NCBI RefSeq assembly: GCF_023008245.1 | Contig: NZ_CP090145.1 | Span: 1,178,001 to 1,242,000 of the forward strand | From: Flavobacterium sediminilitoris | GTDB lineage: Bacteria; Bacteroidota; Bacteroidia; Flavobacteriales; Flavobacteriaceae | DNA length: 64,000 bases | Reading direction: 5' to 3' | Part shown: piece after piece, positions 37,038-45,416 of the stretch | How positions within the stretch are numbered: position 1 is the first letter of the stretch | How the letters are laid out: the number at the start of each line of letters is the position of its first letter | Program-made: the position numbers and the translations under genes | Notes under the pieces: generated by a model | The model's input: only the letters and a program-made list of their open reading frames with translations | What the model was told of the DNA's origin: nothing | Databases searched by the model: none

Positions 37038-37382
37038 ATGTGTCAATTAAAAATAATAAAAAGAACGACAAATGGACTTTTATTATTTTGTCCAAATGCA
37101 AAAATATTTCAATTATCTTTCAATAACTTGTTATTAAATTTAACAAGTTATGAGCTAGATGTTTTTATTGATTATATAAAAAATGTTGATGAAGATTATT
37201 GGGAAAAAGAATATGAAAATTCTATTTATGAGAAAAGAATTCCAATACCTACAACTCAAAAAAATTTAATGATAATGCTTGACGTATTCGAAATTAAAGA
37301 ATTGAGAATATTAATGGGTGTAAAAAATAAAAATAGATTTTTAACACTTAATGAAATAGATTACAAATTAGTATTGAATTAA
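37038..37382 (+). CDS. DUF6686-like small protein, partner of the DUF6607-like gene
   Basis: 114 residues, two bases after the upstream stop, so co-transcribed. No signal peptide, hence cytoplasmic. Pattern: MCQLKIIKRTTNGLLLFCPN, then KIFQLSFNNLLLNLTSYEL, YWEKEYENSIYEKRIPIPT and a helical tail. It resembles a small flavobacterial family (DUF6686) from memory. The Cys residues at 2 and 18 are notable. Function unknown; linkage to heme uptake is positional. Confidence 0.65.
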   Translation: MCQLKIIKRTTNGLLLFCPNAKIFQLSFNNLLLNLTSYELDVFIDYIKNVDEDYWEKEYENSIYEKRIPIPTTQKNLMIMLDVFEIKELRILMGVKNKNRFLTLNEIDYKLVLN

Positions 37383-37411
37383 TTTGGACTACTTGTAGTT
37401 GGTTAATTTTA

Positions 37412-37441
37412 AAAGAGTTTCATTTTTTAATGGAACTCTTT
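37412..37441 (+). terminator. Terminator after the DUF6607/DUF6686-like pair
   Basis: AAAGAGTTTCATT and AATGGAACTCTTT pair (one G-T) around a 4-base loop, followed by GTTTTTT. Confidence 0.75.
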
Positions 37442-37541
37442 GTTTTTTAATAACGAAAGGATATAAAAGTTAAATCTATAGTTAGAATAGAGTTTATTAA
37501 AGTTAATAGGTTAAATTTGAATAGAATTGAATTATAAAAGT

Positions 37542-38024
37542 ATGTTTGAAGAATATGAAAAAGCACTAGAAAAGCATCAAAAAAGCTTAAAAGTAACATC
37601 TTTGCCATTGATAAGTTGGGATTTTTATGGTTTGCAAATGCATGAAATAAAAGAGTTTAATACATTACAAAATAACTGGAAAGATAAGATTGTCTATGTT
37701 GACATTATAGAAAGTAAGAAAGTGATTATTGTTACAGACCATAATTTTAAAATTATATTCTCTTCTAGAAATGTAACTGAAATGAATGGGTATAATTATA
37801 GAGAAATAATTGGAAAATCGCCAAGAATATTTCAAGGAAAAGAAACTTCAGAAGAAACAAAAAATAATATTAGATTAGCAATAAAAGAAAGAAAGCCATT
37901 TAAAGAGGTTATTTTAAATTATAAAAAAAATGGAGAGACCTATTTATGTGAAATCGATGCTTTGCCAAAATTTGACAGAAAAGGTAATTTCTTAAATTAT
38001 ATTGCATTTGAAAAAACAGCATAA
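37542..38024 (+). CDS. Single-domain PAS protein (LOV-like motif without cysteine)
   Basis: 160 residues from the ATG at 37542; a TTG five codons earlier is less likely. A short N-terminal helical region (1-60) precedes one PAS fold: VIIVTDHNFKIIFSSRNVTE, MNGYNYREIIGKSPRIFQGK and YLCEIDALPKFDRKGNFLNYIAFEKT. The helix Ealpha segment GKSPRIFQG is in the position of the LOV photoreceptor motif GxNCRFLQ. Here Pro stands where the flavin-binding Cys would be, so classic LOV photochemistry is not expected. There is no output domain, so it probably acts through a partner. A TAAATTTG -7 box lies at 37512-37519. Confidence 0.8.
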   Translation: MFEEYEKALEKHQKSLKVTSLPLISWDFYGLQMHEIKEFNTLQNNWKDKIVYVDIIESKKVIIVTDHNFKIIFSSRNVTEMNGYNYREIIGKSPRIFQGKETSEETKNNIRLAIKERKPFKEVILNYKKNGETYLCEIDALPKFDRKGNFLNYIAFEKTA

Positions 38025-38025
38025 A

Positions 38026-38049
38026 AAAACCTGAGATTTCTCAGGTTTT
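38026..38049. terminator. Terminator between convergent PAS and thioesterase genes
   Basis: AAAACCTGAGA, TT, TCTCAGGTTTT: 11-bp perfect arms with flanking A and T runs, usable in both directions. Confidence 0.85.
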
Positions 38050-38053
38050 ATAT

Positions 38054-38443
38054 TTAATCAACAATAATTTTTACGGCTGTTTTGTTTTCATCAATCGCTA
38101 CAAAAGTAAATTCTCCTGTTACGGCTTTTTCACGAGTATCATTGTACATTTTTTCAATAAAAATATCAACTCTAACTTTTATACTAGTATTTCCTAAATA
38201 AGTTACTTTTCCTATAAGCTCAATAATTGTTCCATGAGGAATAGGTTTTTTAAAATCAATTTTATCACTGCTTACAGTTACCATTTTTTGTCTGCTAAAA
38301 CGAGTAGCAGTTATAAAAGCCACTTCATCCATAAGCTGCATTGCTGTTCCTCCAAAAAGAGTGTCATAATGATTGGTTGTATTAGGAAAAACAGCCTTGA
38401 ATACTCTAGTAATTGAACTTTCTATTCTTTTTTCTAAACTCAT
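38054..38443 (-). CDS. Hotdog-fold acyl-CoA thioesterase
   Basis: 129 residues, YciA/BFIT-type hotdog domain. PNTTNHYDTLFGGTAMQLMDEVAF (20-43) carries the N/H and the catalytic Asp/Glu of acyl-CoA thioesterases, and IPHGTIIELIGKVTYLG is the second conserved block. It hydrolyses acyl-CoA esters to free acids and CoA in the cytoplasm. Monocistronic; a TATTTTTG -7 box is on the minus strand at 38507-38500. Confidence 0.9.
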   Translation of the reverse strand: MSLEKRIESSITRVFKAVFPNTTNHYDTLFGGTAMQLMDEVAFITATRFSRQKMVTVSSDKIDFKKPIPHGTIIELIGKVTYLGNTSIKVRVDIFIEKMYNDTREKAVTGEFTFVAIDENKTAVKIIVD

Positions 38444-38542
38444 AATTTTAAATTTTCTAAGCGTTTTTGTTTTAAAAAAATGTACACTTATTAGTCTGTC
38501 AAAAATAGAACTTATATCAAAAATAATAGCAATATTTTATAT

Positions 38543-40792
38543 TTAATTGAAGATATATCTCAACCCTAAAAAACCTCTTATTCCTTGGTTTGGTGCATAG
38601 ACATAACTAGGGTCAAAAGTAAGTGCATAAGGATTATTTTCAGTTGGAACAGCATTTCCATTAGCATCAAATACTATATCATTATCAAAAGGATCATTTG
38701 CCCTTGCAATTAAGAAAGGATTGTTTTTATTTGGCGTCCAATTTAATAGATTTTTAATACCCCCATATAATTCAAAATATTTTAATTTTTTATATGTGAA
38801 TTGAATATTTTGAATACTCCAAACAGGAGAATATTCACTTCTTGGATCTAAATCGCCAAGTAAAGGTAAACGCATAGGTCCATATAGATTACCAGTATAA
38901 TCAATAGAAAGATTCCATTTTGAAATATCATAAGTAATGCCCCAAGTTGTACTAAATTTTTCAGTTAATATTGGGGTAGATAATATACCGTTTCTTTTAT
39001 TTTTAGATTCTAAAGCCGTAAAGCCTACCATTGTTTTTAATCCAAAAGGGAAAATCAATTCAATATTTCCTGTTAATCCATAAGTTTTAGAATATCCATT
39101 TAAATTTGAATAAATAATTTGATTAGGATTTGTGTCATAGTCTGGAATAATTTGATTTTTAAAATGGGTGTACCAACTAGAAAATTCAATAACAGAATGA
39201 ATTCCGTTTTCAAATTCGAATTTTTTTAAATAATTCAAATTAATATTATATGATTTTTCAGGATTCAGATTTTCAGTTATTATAACATCTCTAGACCCAG
39301 TTAAAGCGGCATGTTCTTCTGTAAATAGATTCACAACTCTAAATCCAGTTCCTGTATTTATTCTAAATATATCACTTTTTGAAGGCTTCCATTTATAAGC
39401 GATTCTTGGTGTAAAGATAGCACCATGAATAGAATTATAATCATATCTAGAACCAAGTAAAATGCTATGTTTTTCCGCTAACTTAATTTCATCTTGAACA
39501 AAAAAACTACTTATTTTACTTTTTTCAGATTCTATTGTGGCAGTTGTGTTATCATTATAGTATTGATAGCGAAAGGCTGCTCCAAATAATAAATCATGAT
39601 TTTTTATTTTTTTATCCCACGTAAGTTGACCGTAAGTAATTTCTTGTTGAGCTAAAAACAAAATATTTCCATAAACTGAATTTTGATTATGATTAGTATA
39701 AGAAAATGAGGCATAAACATTTTCAGAAATAGGTAATTGATATTTCCCTATTAATTCATAACGCTTTGTATAAATGCTTTCTCCATAAATATCACTTCCA
39801 CCACGATAATTTTTATTCCATTGCATTTCTCCGCCCCAACGATCTTCGTAAAAAAATCTTGAAGCTAAACTGAATTCTTTCTCACTTGTTCTATTAAAAG
39901 TAAATTTATTAAAAACAGAAATTCTATCTTGTAAAGTAACATCCGTAAAATTATCATGATTATTATCTATAGGGTTGCTATAATTGAAATAATTAACACC
40001 TAGTAAAGACTGAACGCTTTTTCCAATGTTATATTTTCCTCCTAAATCAATATTATTTTCAAACCAAGAAGTTGAGAAAATATCAGCATAAAACAAAGGA
40101 GCTGTTTCAGAGCTTTTGGTTATAATGTTAATTAATCCACCAACAGCTTCGCTGCCATAAAGAGAGGATGCAGGCCCTTTTACAATTTCTATCCTGTCTA
40201 TTAATGAATTTGGAATTCCAGACAATCCATAAACAGTAGACAATCCACTTACTATTGGCATTCCGTCAATAGTTACCATAGTATATGGTCCTTCTAAACC
40301 ATTAATATGTATATCTCCAGTATTACAAATATTACAATTAAGTTGAGGACGAACACCATTTACATTTTGTAAAGCTTCAAAAATATTTGGCGTTGGATTT
40401 TTTTTAAGAAAAGTAGCAGTATATACTTCTACAGGAACAGGAGTTTCTAATCGAGAAACTGCTTTTAATGTTCCAGTAACTACAACTTCATTAAGATTTT
40501 GACTCTCATCAAGATTAATATTTATAGTGAGTTGTGTTTCATTATATAGTATTATATTCTTTTTTTGAGTTTTAAAACCAATAAAAGAAAAATGAATAAT
40601 ATACTCTCCTTGAGGTATATCTTTAAGAATATAATTCCCATTCTCATCTGTATTACTACCAATATTAAGTTTTGGAATATATACAGATGCAAACGCTAAA
40701 GGTTCTTCTTTTGAAGTAATTACACCTTTTATTGTAGTTTGAGAAAAACAAAATGTAGAAAGGAGTATTGTTAATAGAAATATATTTTTCAA
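38543..40792 (-). CDS. TonB-dependent receptor with carboxypeptidase-like N-domain, metal type
   Basis: 749 residues. Signal peptide (ends FCFSQ), then a CarboxypepD_reg-like beta domain (about 19-95) and plug domain (105-225). The plug has a CNIC pair (Cys153, Cys156) in QLNCNICNTGDIHINGLEGP, followed by TMVTIDGMPIVSGLSTVYGL. The barrel ends GIRGFLGLRYIFN. Divergent from a DtxR-family repressor and ZIP transporter, so uptake of a transition metal (Fe, Mn or Zn) is inferred. The paired plug cysteines could bind the cargo or form a disulfide. Confidence 0.88.
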   Translation of the reverse strand: MKNIFLLTILLSTFCFSQTTIKGVITSKEEPLAFASVYIPKLNIGSNTDENGNYILKDIPQGEYIIHFSFIGFKTQKKNIILYNETQLTININLDESQNLNEVVVTGTLKAVSRLETPVPVEVYTATFLKKNPTPNIFEALQNVNGVRPQLNCNICNTGDIHINGLEGPYTMVTIDGMPIVSGLSTVYGLSGIPNSLIDRIEIVKGPASSLYGSEAVGGLINIITKSSETAPLFYADIFSTSWFENNIDLGGKYNIGKSVQSLLGVNYFNYSNPIDNNHDNFTDVTLQDRISVFNKFTFNRTSEKEFSLASRFFYEDRWGGEMQWNKNYRGGSDIYGESIYTKRYELIGKYQLPISENVYASFSYTNHNQNSVYGNILFLAQQEITYGQLTWDKKIKNHDLLFGAAFRYQYYNDNTTATIESEKSKISSFFVQDEIKLAEKHSILLGSRYDYNSIHGAIFTPRIAYKWKPSKSDIFRINTGTGFRVVNLFTEEHAALTGSRDVIITENLNPEKSYNINLNYLKKFEFENGIHSVIEFSSWYTHFKNQIIPDYDTNPNQIIYSNLNGYSKTYGLTGNIELIFPFGLKTMVGFTALESKNKRNGILSTPILTEKFSTTWGITYDISKWNLSIDYTGNLYGPMRLPLLGDLDPRSEYSPVWSIQNIQFTYKKLKYFELYGGIKNLLNWTPNKNNPFLIARANDPFDNDIVFDANGNAVPTENNPYALTFDPSYVYAPNQGIRGFLGLRYIFN

Positions 40793-40840
40793 TGTTATTT
40801 AAATAAAAATTTAGACAAAACTAAAAATATTATTTCATTA

Positions 40841-40867
40841 AGCAAAAATATTTTATATATATTTGCT
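40841..40867. promoter_or_regulatory. Palindrome containing both divergent -7 boxes (candidate DtxR-family operator)
   Basis: AGCAAAAATAT and ATATATTTGCT are near-perfect 11-bp inverted arms (one mismatch) separated by 5 bases. The plus-strand TATATTTG (40858-40865) faces the repressor gene and the minus-strand TATTTTTG (40850-40843) faces the TonB receptor. Binding here would block both promoters at once. Confidence 0.55.
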
Positions 40868-40879
40868 AAAACTTTGTGT

Positions 40880-41527
40880 ATGACGGTTTCAGAAGAAAAT
40901 TATTTAAAAGTTATTTATCACCTTTCATTAGTGTCTCCAAAAGGCGTGAATACTAATGCAATTGCAGGAATGCTAGATACTAAAGCATCATCAGTAACTG
41001 ACATGATTAAAAAATTAGCTGAAAAAGATTTAGTTAGCTATATAAAATATCAAGGTGTTTCTTTAACAGAAAAAGGATTGTATTCTGCCAAAATGATTGT
41101 TAGAAAACATCGTTTATGGGAAGTGTTTTTAGTTGAAAAACTAGCATTTTCTTGGGATGAGGTTCATGAAATAGCGGAAGAATTGGAACATATTAAATCT
41201 GAAAAATTGATTAATAAATTAGATGATTTTCTTGGTTTTCCTGCTTTTGATCCACATGGAGATCCAATTCCAAATTCAAACGGAGAGATAAAAAAGCTAC
41301 AAAAGAAATTGTTATCAGAAGTAAGTTTAAATACTAAGTTTCAATGTGTAGGCGTAAAAGATACTTCTGTTGAATTTTTGCAATTTTTGGATAAAAAAAA
41401 TATTGCATTAGGAACAGGTATAACAATTCTTGAAAAAGAAGCTTTTGATGAAACATTAAAGATAGAGGTTAATAATAAAACGATTACTATATCAAATAAA
41501 ATTGCAAATAATTTATACGTTCAATAA
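40880..41527 (+). CDS. DtxR/MntR-family metal-dependent repressor
   Basis: 215 residues from the ATG at 40880; a TTG two codons earlier lies at the likely transcription start. The N-terminal winged helix (SEENYLKVIYHLS, TNAIAGMLDTKASSVTDMIK) is followed by the metal-binding dimerisation domain (MIVRKHRLWEVFLVEKLAFSW, HEIAEELEHIKSEKL) with the His and Glu ligands of the family. A C-terminal FeoA/SH3-like domain (about 145-215) is present. It represses uptake genes when loaded with Fe2+ or Mn2+. It is divergent from a TonB receptor and two bases upstream of a ZIP transporter. Confidence 0.94.
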   Translation: MTVSEENYLKVIYHLSLVSPKGVNTNAIAGMLDTKASSVTDMIKKLAEKDLVSYIKYQGVSLTEKGLYSAKMIVRKHRLWEVFLVEKLAFSWDEVHEIAEELEHIKSEKLINKLDDFLGFPAFDPHGDPIPNSNGEIKKLQKKLLSEVSLNTKFQCVGVKDTSVEFLQFLDKKNIALGTGITILEKEAFDETLKIEVNNKTITISNKIANNLYVQ

Positions 41528-41529
41528 GT

Positions 41530-42348
41530 ATGTATCAAAATTTAATAGAATATTTAGAAAATATCGATCCTATATTGGCGGCATTCTATGCTACTATGTT
41601 TACATGGTTTGTAACAGCAGCAGGTGCTTCATTTGTTTTCTTTTTTAAAAGTATGAATAGAGTAGTTCTAGATGGAATGCTTGGATTTACAGGAGGAGTA
41701 ATGGTAGCAGCTAGTTATTGGAGTTTATTAGCTCCAGCAATTGAAATGAGTGAAGGTGAAGGTTTTGTAAAAGTAATGCCAGCAGCAGTAGGGTTTTTAA
41801 TGGGAGCTTTGTTTCTTTTTGCTTTAGATAAAACATTGCCTCATTTGCATATTAATTTTAAAGAAAGTGAAGGAATAAAATCACCTTGGCAACGTACAAC
41901 GTTATTAGTATTAGCTATAACATTACATAATATCCCAGAAGGATTAGCTGTAGGAGTTTTATTTGGTGGAGTAGCTGCTGGAATTCCTGAAGCGTCTATT
42001 GCAGGAGCAGTAACCTTAGCTATTGGTATAGGAATTCAAAATTTTCCCGAAGGAATTGCCGTTTCAATGCCGTTGAGAAGGATGGGAATGAGTAGAAGAA
42101 AAAGCTTTATGTATGGTCAGGCTTCTGCAATTGTAGAACCTATTGCTGGAGTTATTGGAGCTTTAGCAGTAACTTTTTTCACACCTATTCTACCTTACGC
42201 ATTAGCTTTTGCTGCTGGTGCGATGATATTTGTTGTTGTTGAAGAAGTAATTCCTGAAACACAACAAGATAAAAATACAGATATAGCAACTATGGGTTTT
42301 ATAGGTGGTTTTATTGTGATGATGAGTTTAGATGTTGCATTAGGATAA
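41530..42348 (+). CDS. ZIP-family metal transporter
   Basis: 272 residues, about eight membrane helices. The ZIP signature is complete: LAITLHNIPEGLAVGVLFGG (about 136-155) and IGIQNFPEGIAVSMPLRRMG, with HNIPEG/QNFPEG metal-binding pairs and a glutamate in FVVVEEVIPE. It moves Zn2+, Fe2+ or Mn2+ into the cytoplasm and matches ZupT/GufA-like bacterial members. Starts two bases after the DtxR-type gene and is almost certainly autoregulated with it. Confidence 0.94.
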   Translation: MYQNLIEYLENIDPILAAFYATMFTWFVTAAGASFVFFFKSMNRVVLDGMLGFTGGVMVAASYWSLLAPAIEMSEGEGFVKVMPAAVGFLMGALFLFALDKTLPHLHINFKESEGIKSPWQRTTLLVLAITLHNIPEGLAVGVLFGGVAAGIPEASIAGAVTLAIGIGIQNFPEGIAVSMPLRRMGMSRRKSFMYGQASAIVEPIAGVIGALAVTFFTPILPYALAFAAGAMIFVVVEEVIPETQQDKNTDIATMGFIGGFIVMMSLDVALG

Positions 42349-42380
42349 AATGTTTATCTTAGTATTATAAATGTATTCAC

Positions 42381-42788
42381 ATGAAAGTATTGATTATAAT
42401 TTTATCCGTTTTTTTAACACAATGTTCTTCTAAAAACAATATTTCTCAAGGAGAGTTGTTGTTAAACTCAACATCTAAAACAAATGTTGGAAGCGGTTAT
42501 GAAATGAAGATTAGCAAATTTGTTTCTGATTCTCGTTGTCCTGAAGGAGTTAATTGTATTTGGATAGGACAAGTAGAAATGAAAATTGCAGTTTATAAAG
42601 GAGAAACTTTAGTAGAAGAAAAATTAATTATAGTTACTTCAAATACTTTTGAAGAAAATAGGACGTGGTTCTCTAAATATATAAAATTACCAGATATGTC
42701 TATTACATCAATTGTAATAACACCTAATAGAGTGAAAGATATTGAGATAAAAGAGGATGAATATAAATTGGGTATTTATTTTGAGTAG
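42381..42788 (+). CDS. Small lipoprotein with a conserved Cys pair, unknown function
   Basis: 135 residues. Lipobox LTQC with Cys15 (VFLTQCSSKNN). The mature part includes SRCPEGVNCIWIGQVEM: two Cys spaced five residues apart followed by a Trp, a pattern common in small flavobacterial lipoproteins of unknown role. It may bind a metal or form a disulfide. It follows the ZIP gene by 32 bases and may belong to that metal operon. Confidence 0.7.
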   Translation: MKVLIIILSVFLTQCSSKNNISQGELLLNSTSKTNVGSGYEMKISKFVSDSRCPEGVNCIWIGQVEMKIAVYKGETLVEEKLIIVTSNTFEENRTWFSKYIKLPDMSITSIVITPNRVKDIEIKEDEYKLGIYFE

Positions 42789-42795
42789 GTGTTTA

Positions 42796-42924
42796 TTAAT
42801 GACATCCACAATCATCACCACAAGAGCCTGATTTTTTAGATTTCTTTTTCCAAAAGAATTTTTTTAATAAAAAGCCAATTGCAAATGCAAGTGTTATATA
42901 GACTAATATTTGTTGAAGGTTCAT
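42796..42924 (-). CDS. FeoB-associated Cys-rich membrane protein
   Basis: A 42-residue protein. One hydrophobic helix (LQQILVYITLAFAIGFLL) is followed by a basic stretch (KKFFWKKKSKK) and a Cys-rich tail (SGSCGDDCGCH) with three Cys, two Asp and a terminal His. This is the layout of the small FeoB-associated Cys-rich proteins that replace FeoC in many bacteria and may bind Fe2+ or sense redox state. It lies 62 bases downstream of feoB on the same strand. Confidence 0.85.
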   Translation of the reverse strand: MNLQQILVYITLAFAIGFLLKKFFWKKKSKKSGSCGDDCGCH

Positions 42925-42986
42925 GATTTTAATTTTTTAAAGTAAATTCTAAACGTATATAAGTTGTAAATTAGATAGATTCTATT

Positions 42987-45095
42987 TTATTTTAAAATTT
43001 GATACGCCAGTAATGCTGTTAAATAAGCAAATCCACTCATAAAGATAAATTGAATTATAGGCCATTTCCATGAATTTGTTTCTTTTTTTACAATTGCGAC
43101 CGTAGAGATACACTGCATTGCAAAAGCATAAAAAAGCAATAATGAAAAGCCAGATGCAAAATTAAATATTTTCTCTCCAGTAACAGGATGAACTTCTGCC
43201 GCCATTCTGTTTTTAATTGTTATTTCTTCATCACTATGACTGCCCACATTATATATAGTAGCTAAAGTACCAACAAATACTTCTCTTGCTGCAAAAGAAC
43301 TAACAACAGCAATGCTGATTTTCCAATCATATCCTAAAGGCATTAGTACAGGTTCAATTACTTTACCCATTATACCAATATATGAATTCTCTAGTTTATA
43401 ACTATTAATTTTATTTTCAACTAAATCAGGATCTAATTCTATATTGTTTTCAGTAAGGTTTTTTACAATAATACTTTCAGCATTTTCAAAATTCTTACTT
43501 GGACCATGAGATCCTAGAAACCAAAGTATTACTGATAAAGCTAAGATAATTTTACCAGCTCCAGTTACAAATGATTTTGTTTTTTCAATAACGTTTAAAG
43601 CAACATTTTTAAGCATAGGAACCTTATAAGAAGGCATTTCAATAACGAAATAAGATTTACAGTTAAGTTTTAAAAAGTAATTTAAAATTACTGCTGAAAG
43701 AACAGCCATTCCAAAACCTAAAAGATATAAAAGCATTAGAGTTAATCCTTGTAAACTTAAAAACCCAAGAACTCTTTTTTCAGGAATTATTAATGAAATT
43801 AGAATAGCATAAACAGGTAATCTTGCAGAACAAGTTGTAAAAGGAGTAACCAATATTGTTATTAAGCGTTCTTTCCAGTTTTCAATATTTCTAGCTCCCA
43901 TAATTGCTGGAATTGCACATGCTGTTCCAGAAATTAATGGTACGACACTCTTTCCAGATAATCCAAATTTTCGCATAATTTTATCCATAAGAAAAACAAC
44001 ACGACTCATATAACCACTTTCTTCTAAAACGGAAATAAATAAAAATAAAAAAGCAATTTGAGGGATGAAAATTACAATTCCACTTATTCCAGGAATAATT
44101 CCTTCACTTAAAAGATTCGTAAATTCTCCTGCTGGAAGATTGTTTTTTGTATAAGCACTTAATGATGTAAAACTCTCATCTATAAAATCCATTGGAATAG
44201 TACTCCAATCAAAAATAGATTGGAAAATTAAAAGCAGAATTCCAAAAAAGATAAGATAACCATATACTTTATGAGTAAGTATTCGATCTAATTTAGCTCT
44301 TAAATCAGTAGCTTTTGAAGCGTCTATTTTTTGCCCAATTTTTAAAGTGTCATTAATAAATTGGTATCTTTTTATAGTTTCTTTTTGCTGTAATCTTTTT
44401 AAATCACTGTGCGATTTTGTAAATGAACTTTTAATTTCATTTCTATCTAGATTTAAAAAATTCACATCTTGGGTAATCACTAACCAAAGTTTGTATAATA
44501 ATTGGTTAGGAAATGCTCTTCTTAAATTATTAAAATATTCAGGATCAATACTTGATGCATTTAAACAAGGCTCTTTGGATAAAGAACTATAGTTTAAAAT
44601 TAACGATTTTAGTTCATTAATTCCAGTTTTTTTTCTAGAACTTACTAATGCAATTTTAGTTTTTAATTCTTTTTCTAATATAGGAATATCAAGCTCAATT
44701 CCTTTCAACTGCATTCTATCAGCCATGTTTATGACAAGGATGGTAGGAATTTCTAAGTCTTTAATTTGGGTAAATAAGAGTAAATTTCGTTTTAAATTCT
44801 CTACTTCAGTAACTACTATTGCAACATCTGGAAAGTCTTCGTCTTTCTTGTTTAATAATAATTCAATAACAACGTTTTCATCAATTGAGCTAGCATTTAA
44901 ACTATATGTTCCTGGTAAATCAATTATTTTTGCTTTTACAGAATCAGACAATTTACATGTTCCTTGCTTTTTTTCAACAGTAATTCCTGGATAGTTTCCA
45001 ACTTGTTGATTTAAACCAGTTAATTGATTAAAAACAGATGTTTTTCCTACATTAGGATTTCCTATTAAAGCAACTTTTATAGTAGAATTTGACAT
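42987..45095 (-). CDS. feoB: Ferrous iron transport protein B
   Basis: 702 residues. N-terminal GTPase domain with G1 GNPNVGKT (12-19), YPGITVEKKQG (G2 region), DLPGTYSLNASS (G3) and NMAD (G4). The C-terminal membrane part has the FeoB Gate/core pattern: SGTACAIPAIMGAR and FTTCSARLPVY, the Cys-containing iron-path motifs. It imports Fe2+ across the inner membrane, linked to GTP hydrolysis. Three bases after feoA, with a small Cys-rich partner downstream. Confidence 0.97.
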   Translation of the reverse strand: MSNSTIKVALIGNPNVGKTSVFNQLTGLNQQVGNYPGITVEKKQGTCKLSDSVKAKIIDLPGTYSLNASSIDENVVIELLLNKKDEDFPDVAIVVTEVENLKRNLLLFTQIKDLEIPTILVINMADRMQLKGIELDIPILEKELKTKIALVSSRKKTGINELKSLILNYSSLSKEPCLNASSIDPEYFNNLRRAFPNQLLYKLWLVITQDVNFLNLDRNEIKSSFTKSHSDLKRLQQKETIKRYQFINDTLKIGQKIDASKATDLRAKLDRILTHKVYGYLIFFGILLLIFQSIFDWSTIPMDFIDESFTSLSAYTKNNLPAGEFTNLLSEGIIPGISGIVIFIPQIAFLFLFISVLEESGYMSRVVFLMDKIMRKFGLSGKSVVPLISGTACAIPAIMGARNIENWKERLITILVTPFTTCSARLPVYAILISLIIPEKRVLGFLSLQGLTLMLLYLLGFGMAVLSAVILNYFLKLNCKSYFVIEMPSYKVPMLKNVALNVIEKTKSFVTGAGKIILALSVILWFLGSHGPSKNFENAESIIVKNLTENNIELDPDLVENKINSYKLENSYIGIMGKVIEPVLMPLGYDWKISIAVVSSFAAREVFVGTLATIYNVGSHSDEEITIKNRMAAEVHPVTGEKIFNFASGFSLLLFYAFAMQCISTVAIVKKETNSWKWPIIQFIFMSGFAYLTALLAYQILK

Positions 45096-45098
45096 TAA

Positions 45099-45335
45099 TT
45101 AGATGGTATTTTCAGTAGTTACGAATATTTCATTTGCTGTTTCTTTTCGAATAGCAACGTGAGAATCGTTTATATTAAAATAATATGGATCGCCAAAAGG
45201 AGCGATTTGAATCAATTGAATAGAATTACCAGGTAAGCAACCCATTTCTAAAAGCTTCAAAGGAATTTCATCAATATTAATTTCATCAATTAATCCTTTT
45301 TCTCCTATTTTTAAATTAGATAATATTTTTCTCAA
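45099..45335 (-). CDS. feoA: Ferrous iron transport protein A
   Basis: 78 residues with an SH3-like beta fold: LKIGEKGLIDEINID, LKLLEMGCLPGNSIQLIQIAPFGDP and HVAIRKETANEIFV, all standard FeoA blocks. The start appears to be TTG at 45335, since no upstream ATG exists before an in-frame stop and the first ATG would delete the first strands. It stimulates FeoB. A TACATTTG -7 box lies 26 bases upstream (minus strand 45368-45361). Confidence 0.94.
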   Translation of the reverse strand: MRKILSNLKIGEKGLIDEINIDEIPLKLLEMGCLPGNSIQLIQIAPFGDPYYFNINDSHVAIRKETANEIFVTTENTI

Positions 45336-45360
45336 ACCTTATTTAGATTGAATTAAAATA

Positions 45361-45368
45361 CAAATGTA
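45361..45368 (-). promoter_or_regulatory. -7 box of feoAB
   Basis: Minus-strand TACATTTG fits TAnnTTTG, 26 bases before the feoA TTG start. No clear TTTG -33. Confidence 0.45.
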
Positions 45369-45416
45369 GCTAATAATTTAGAAAAAGAATGATAAATAAA
45401 TTATAAAATATTGAAG

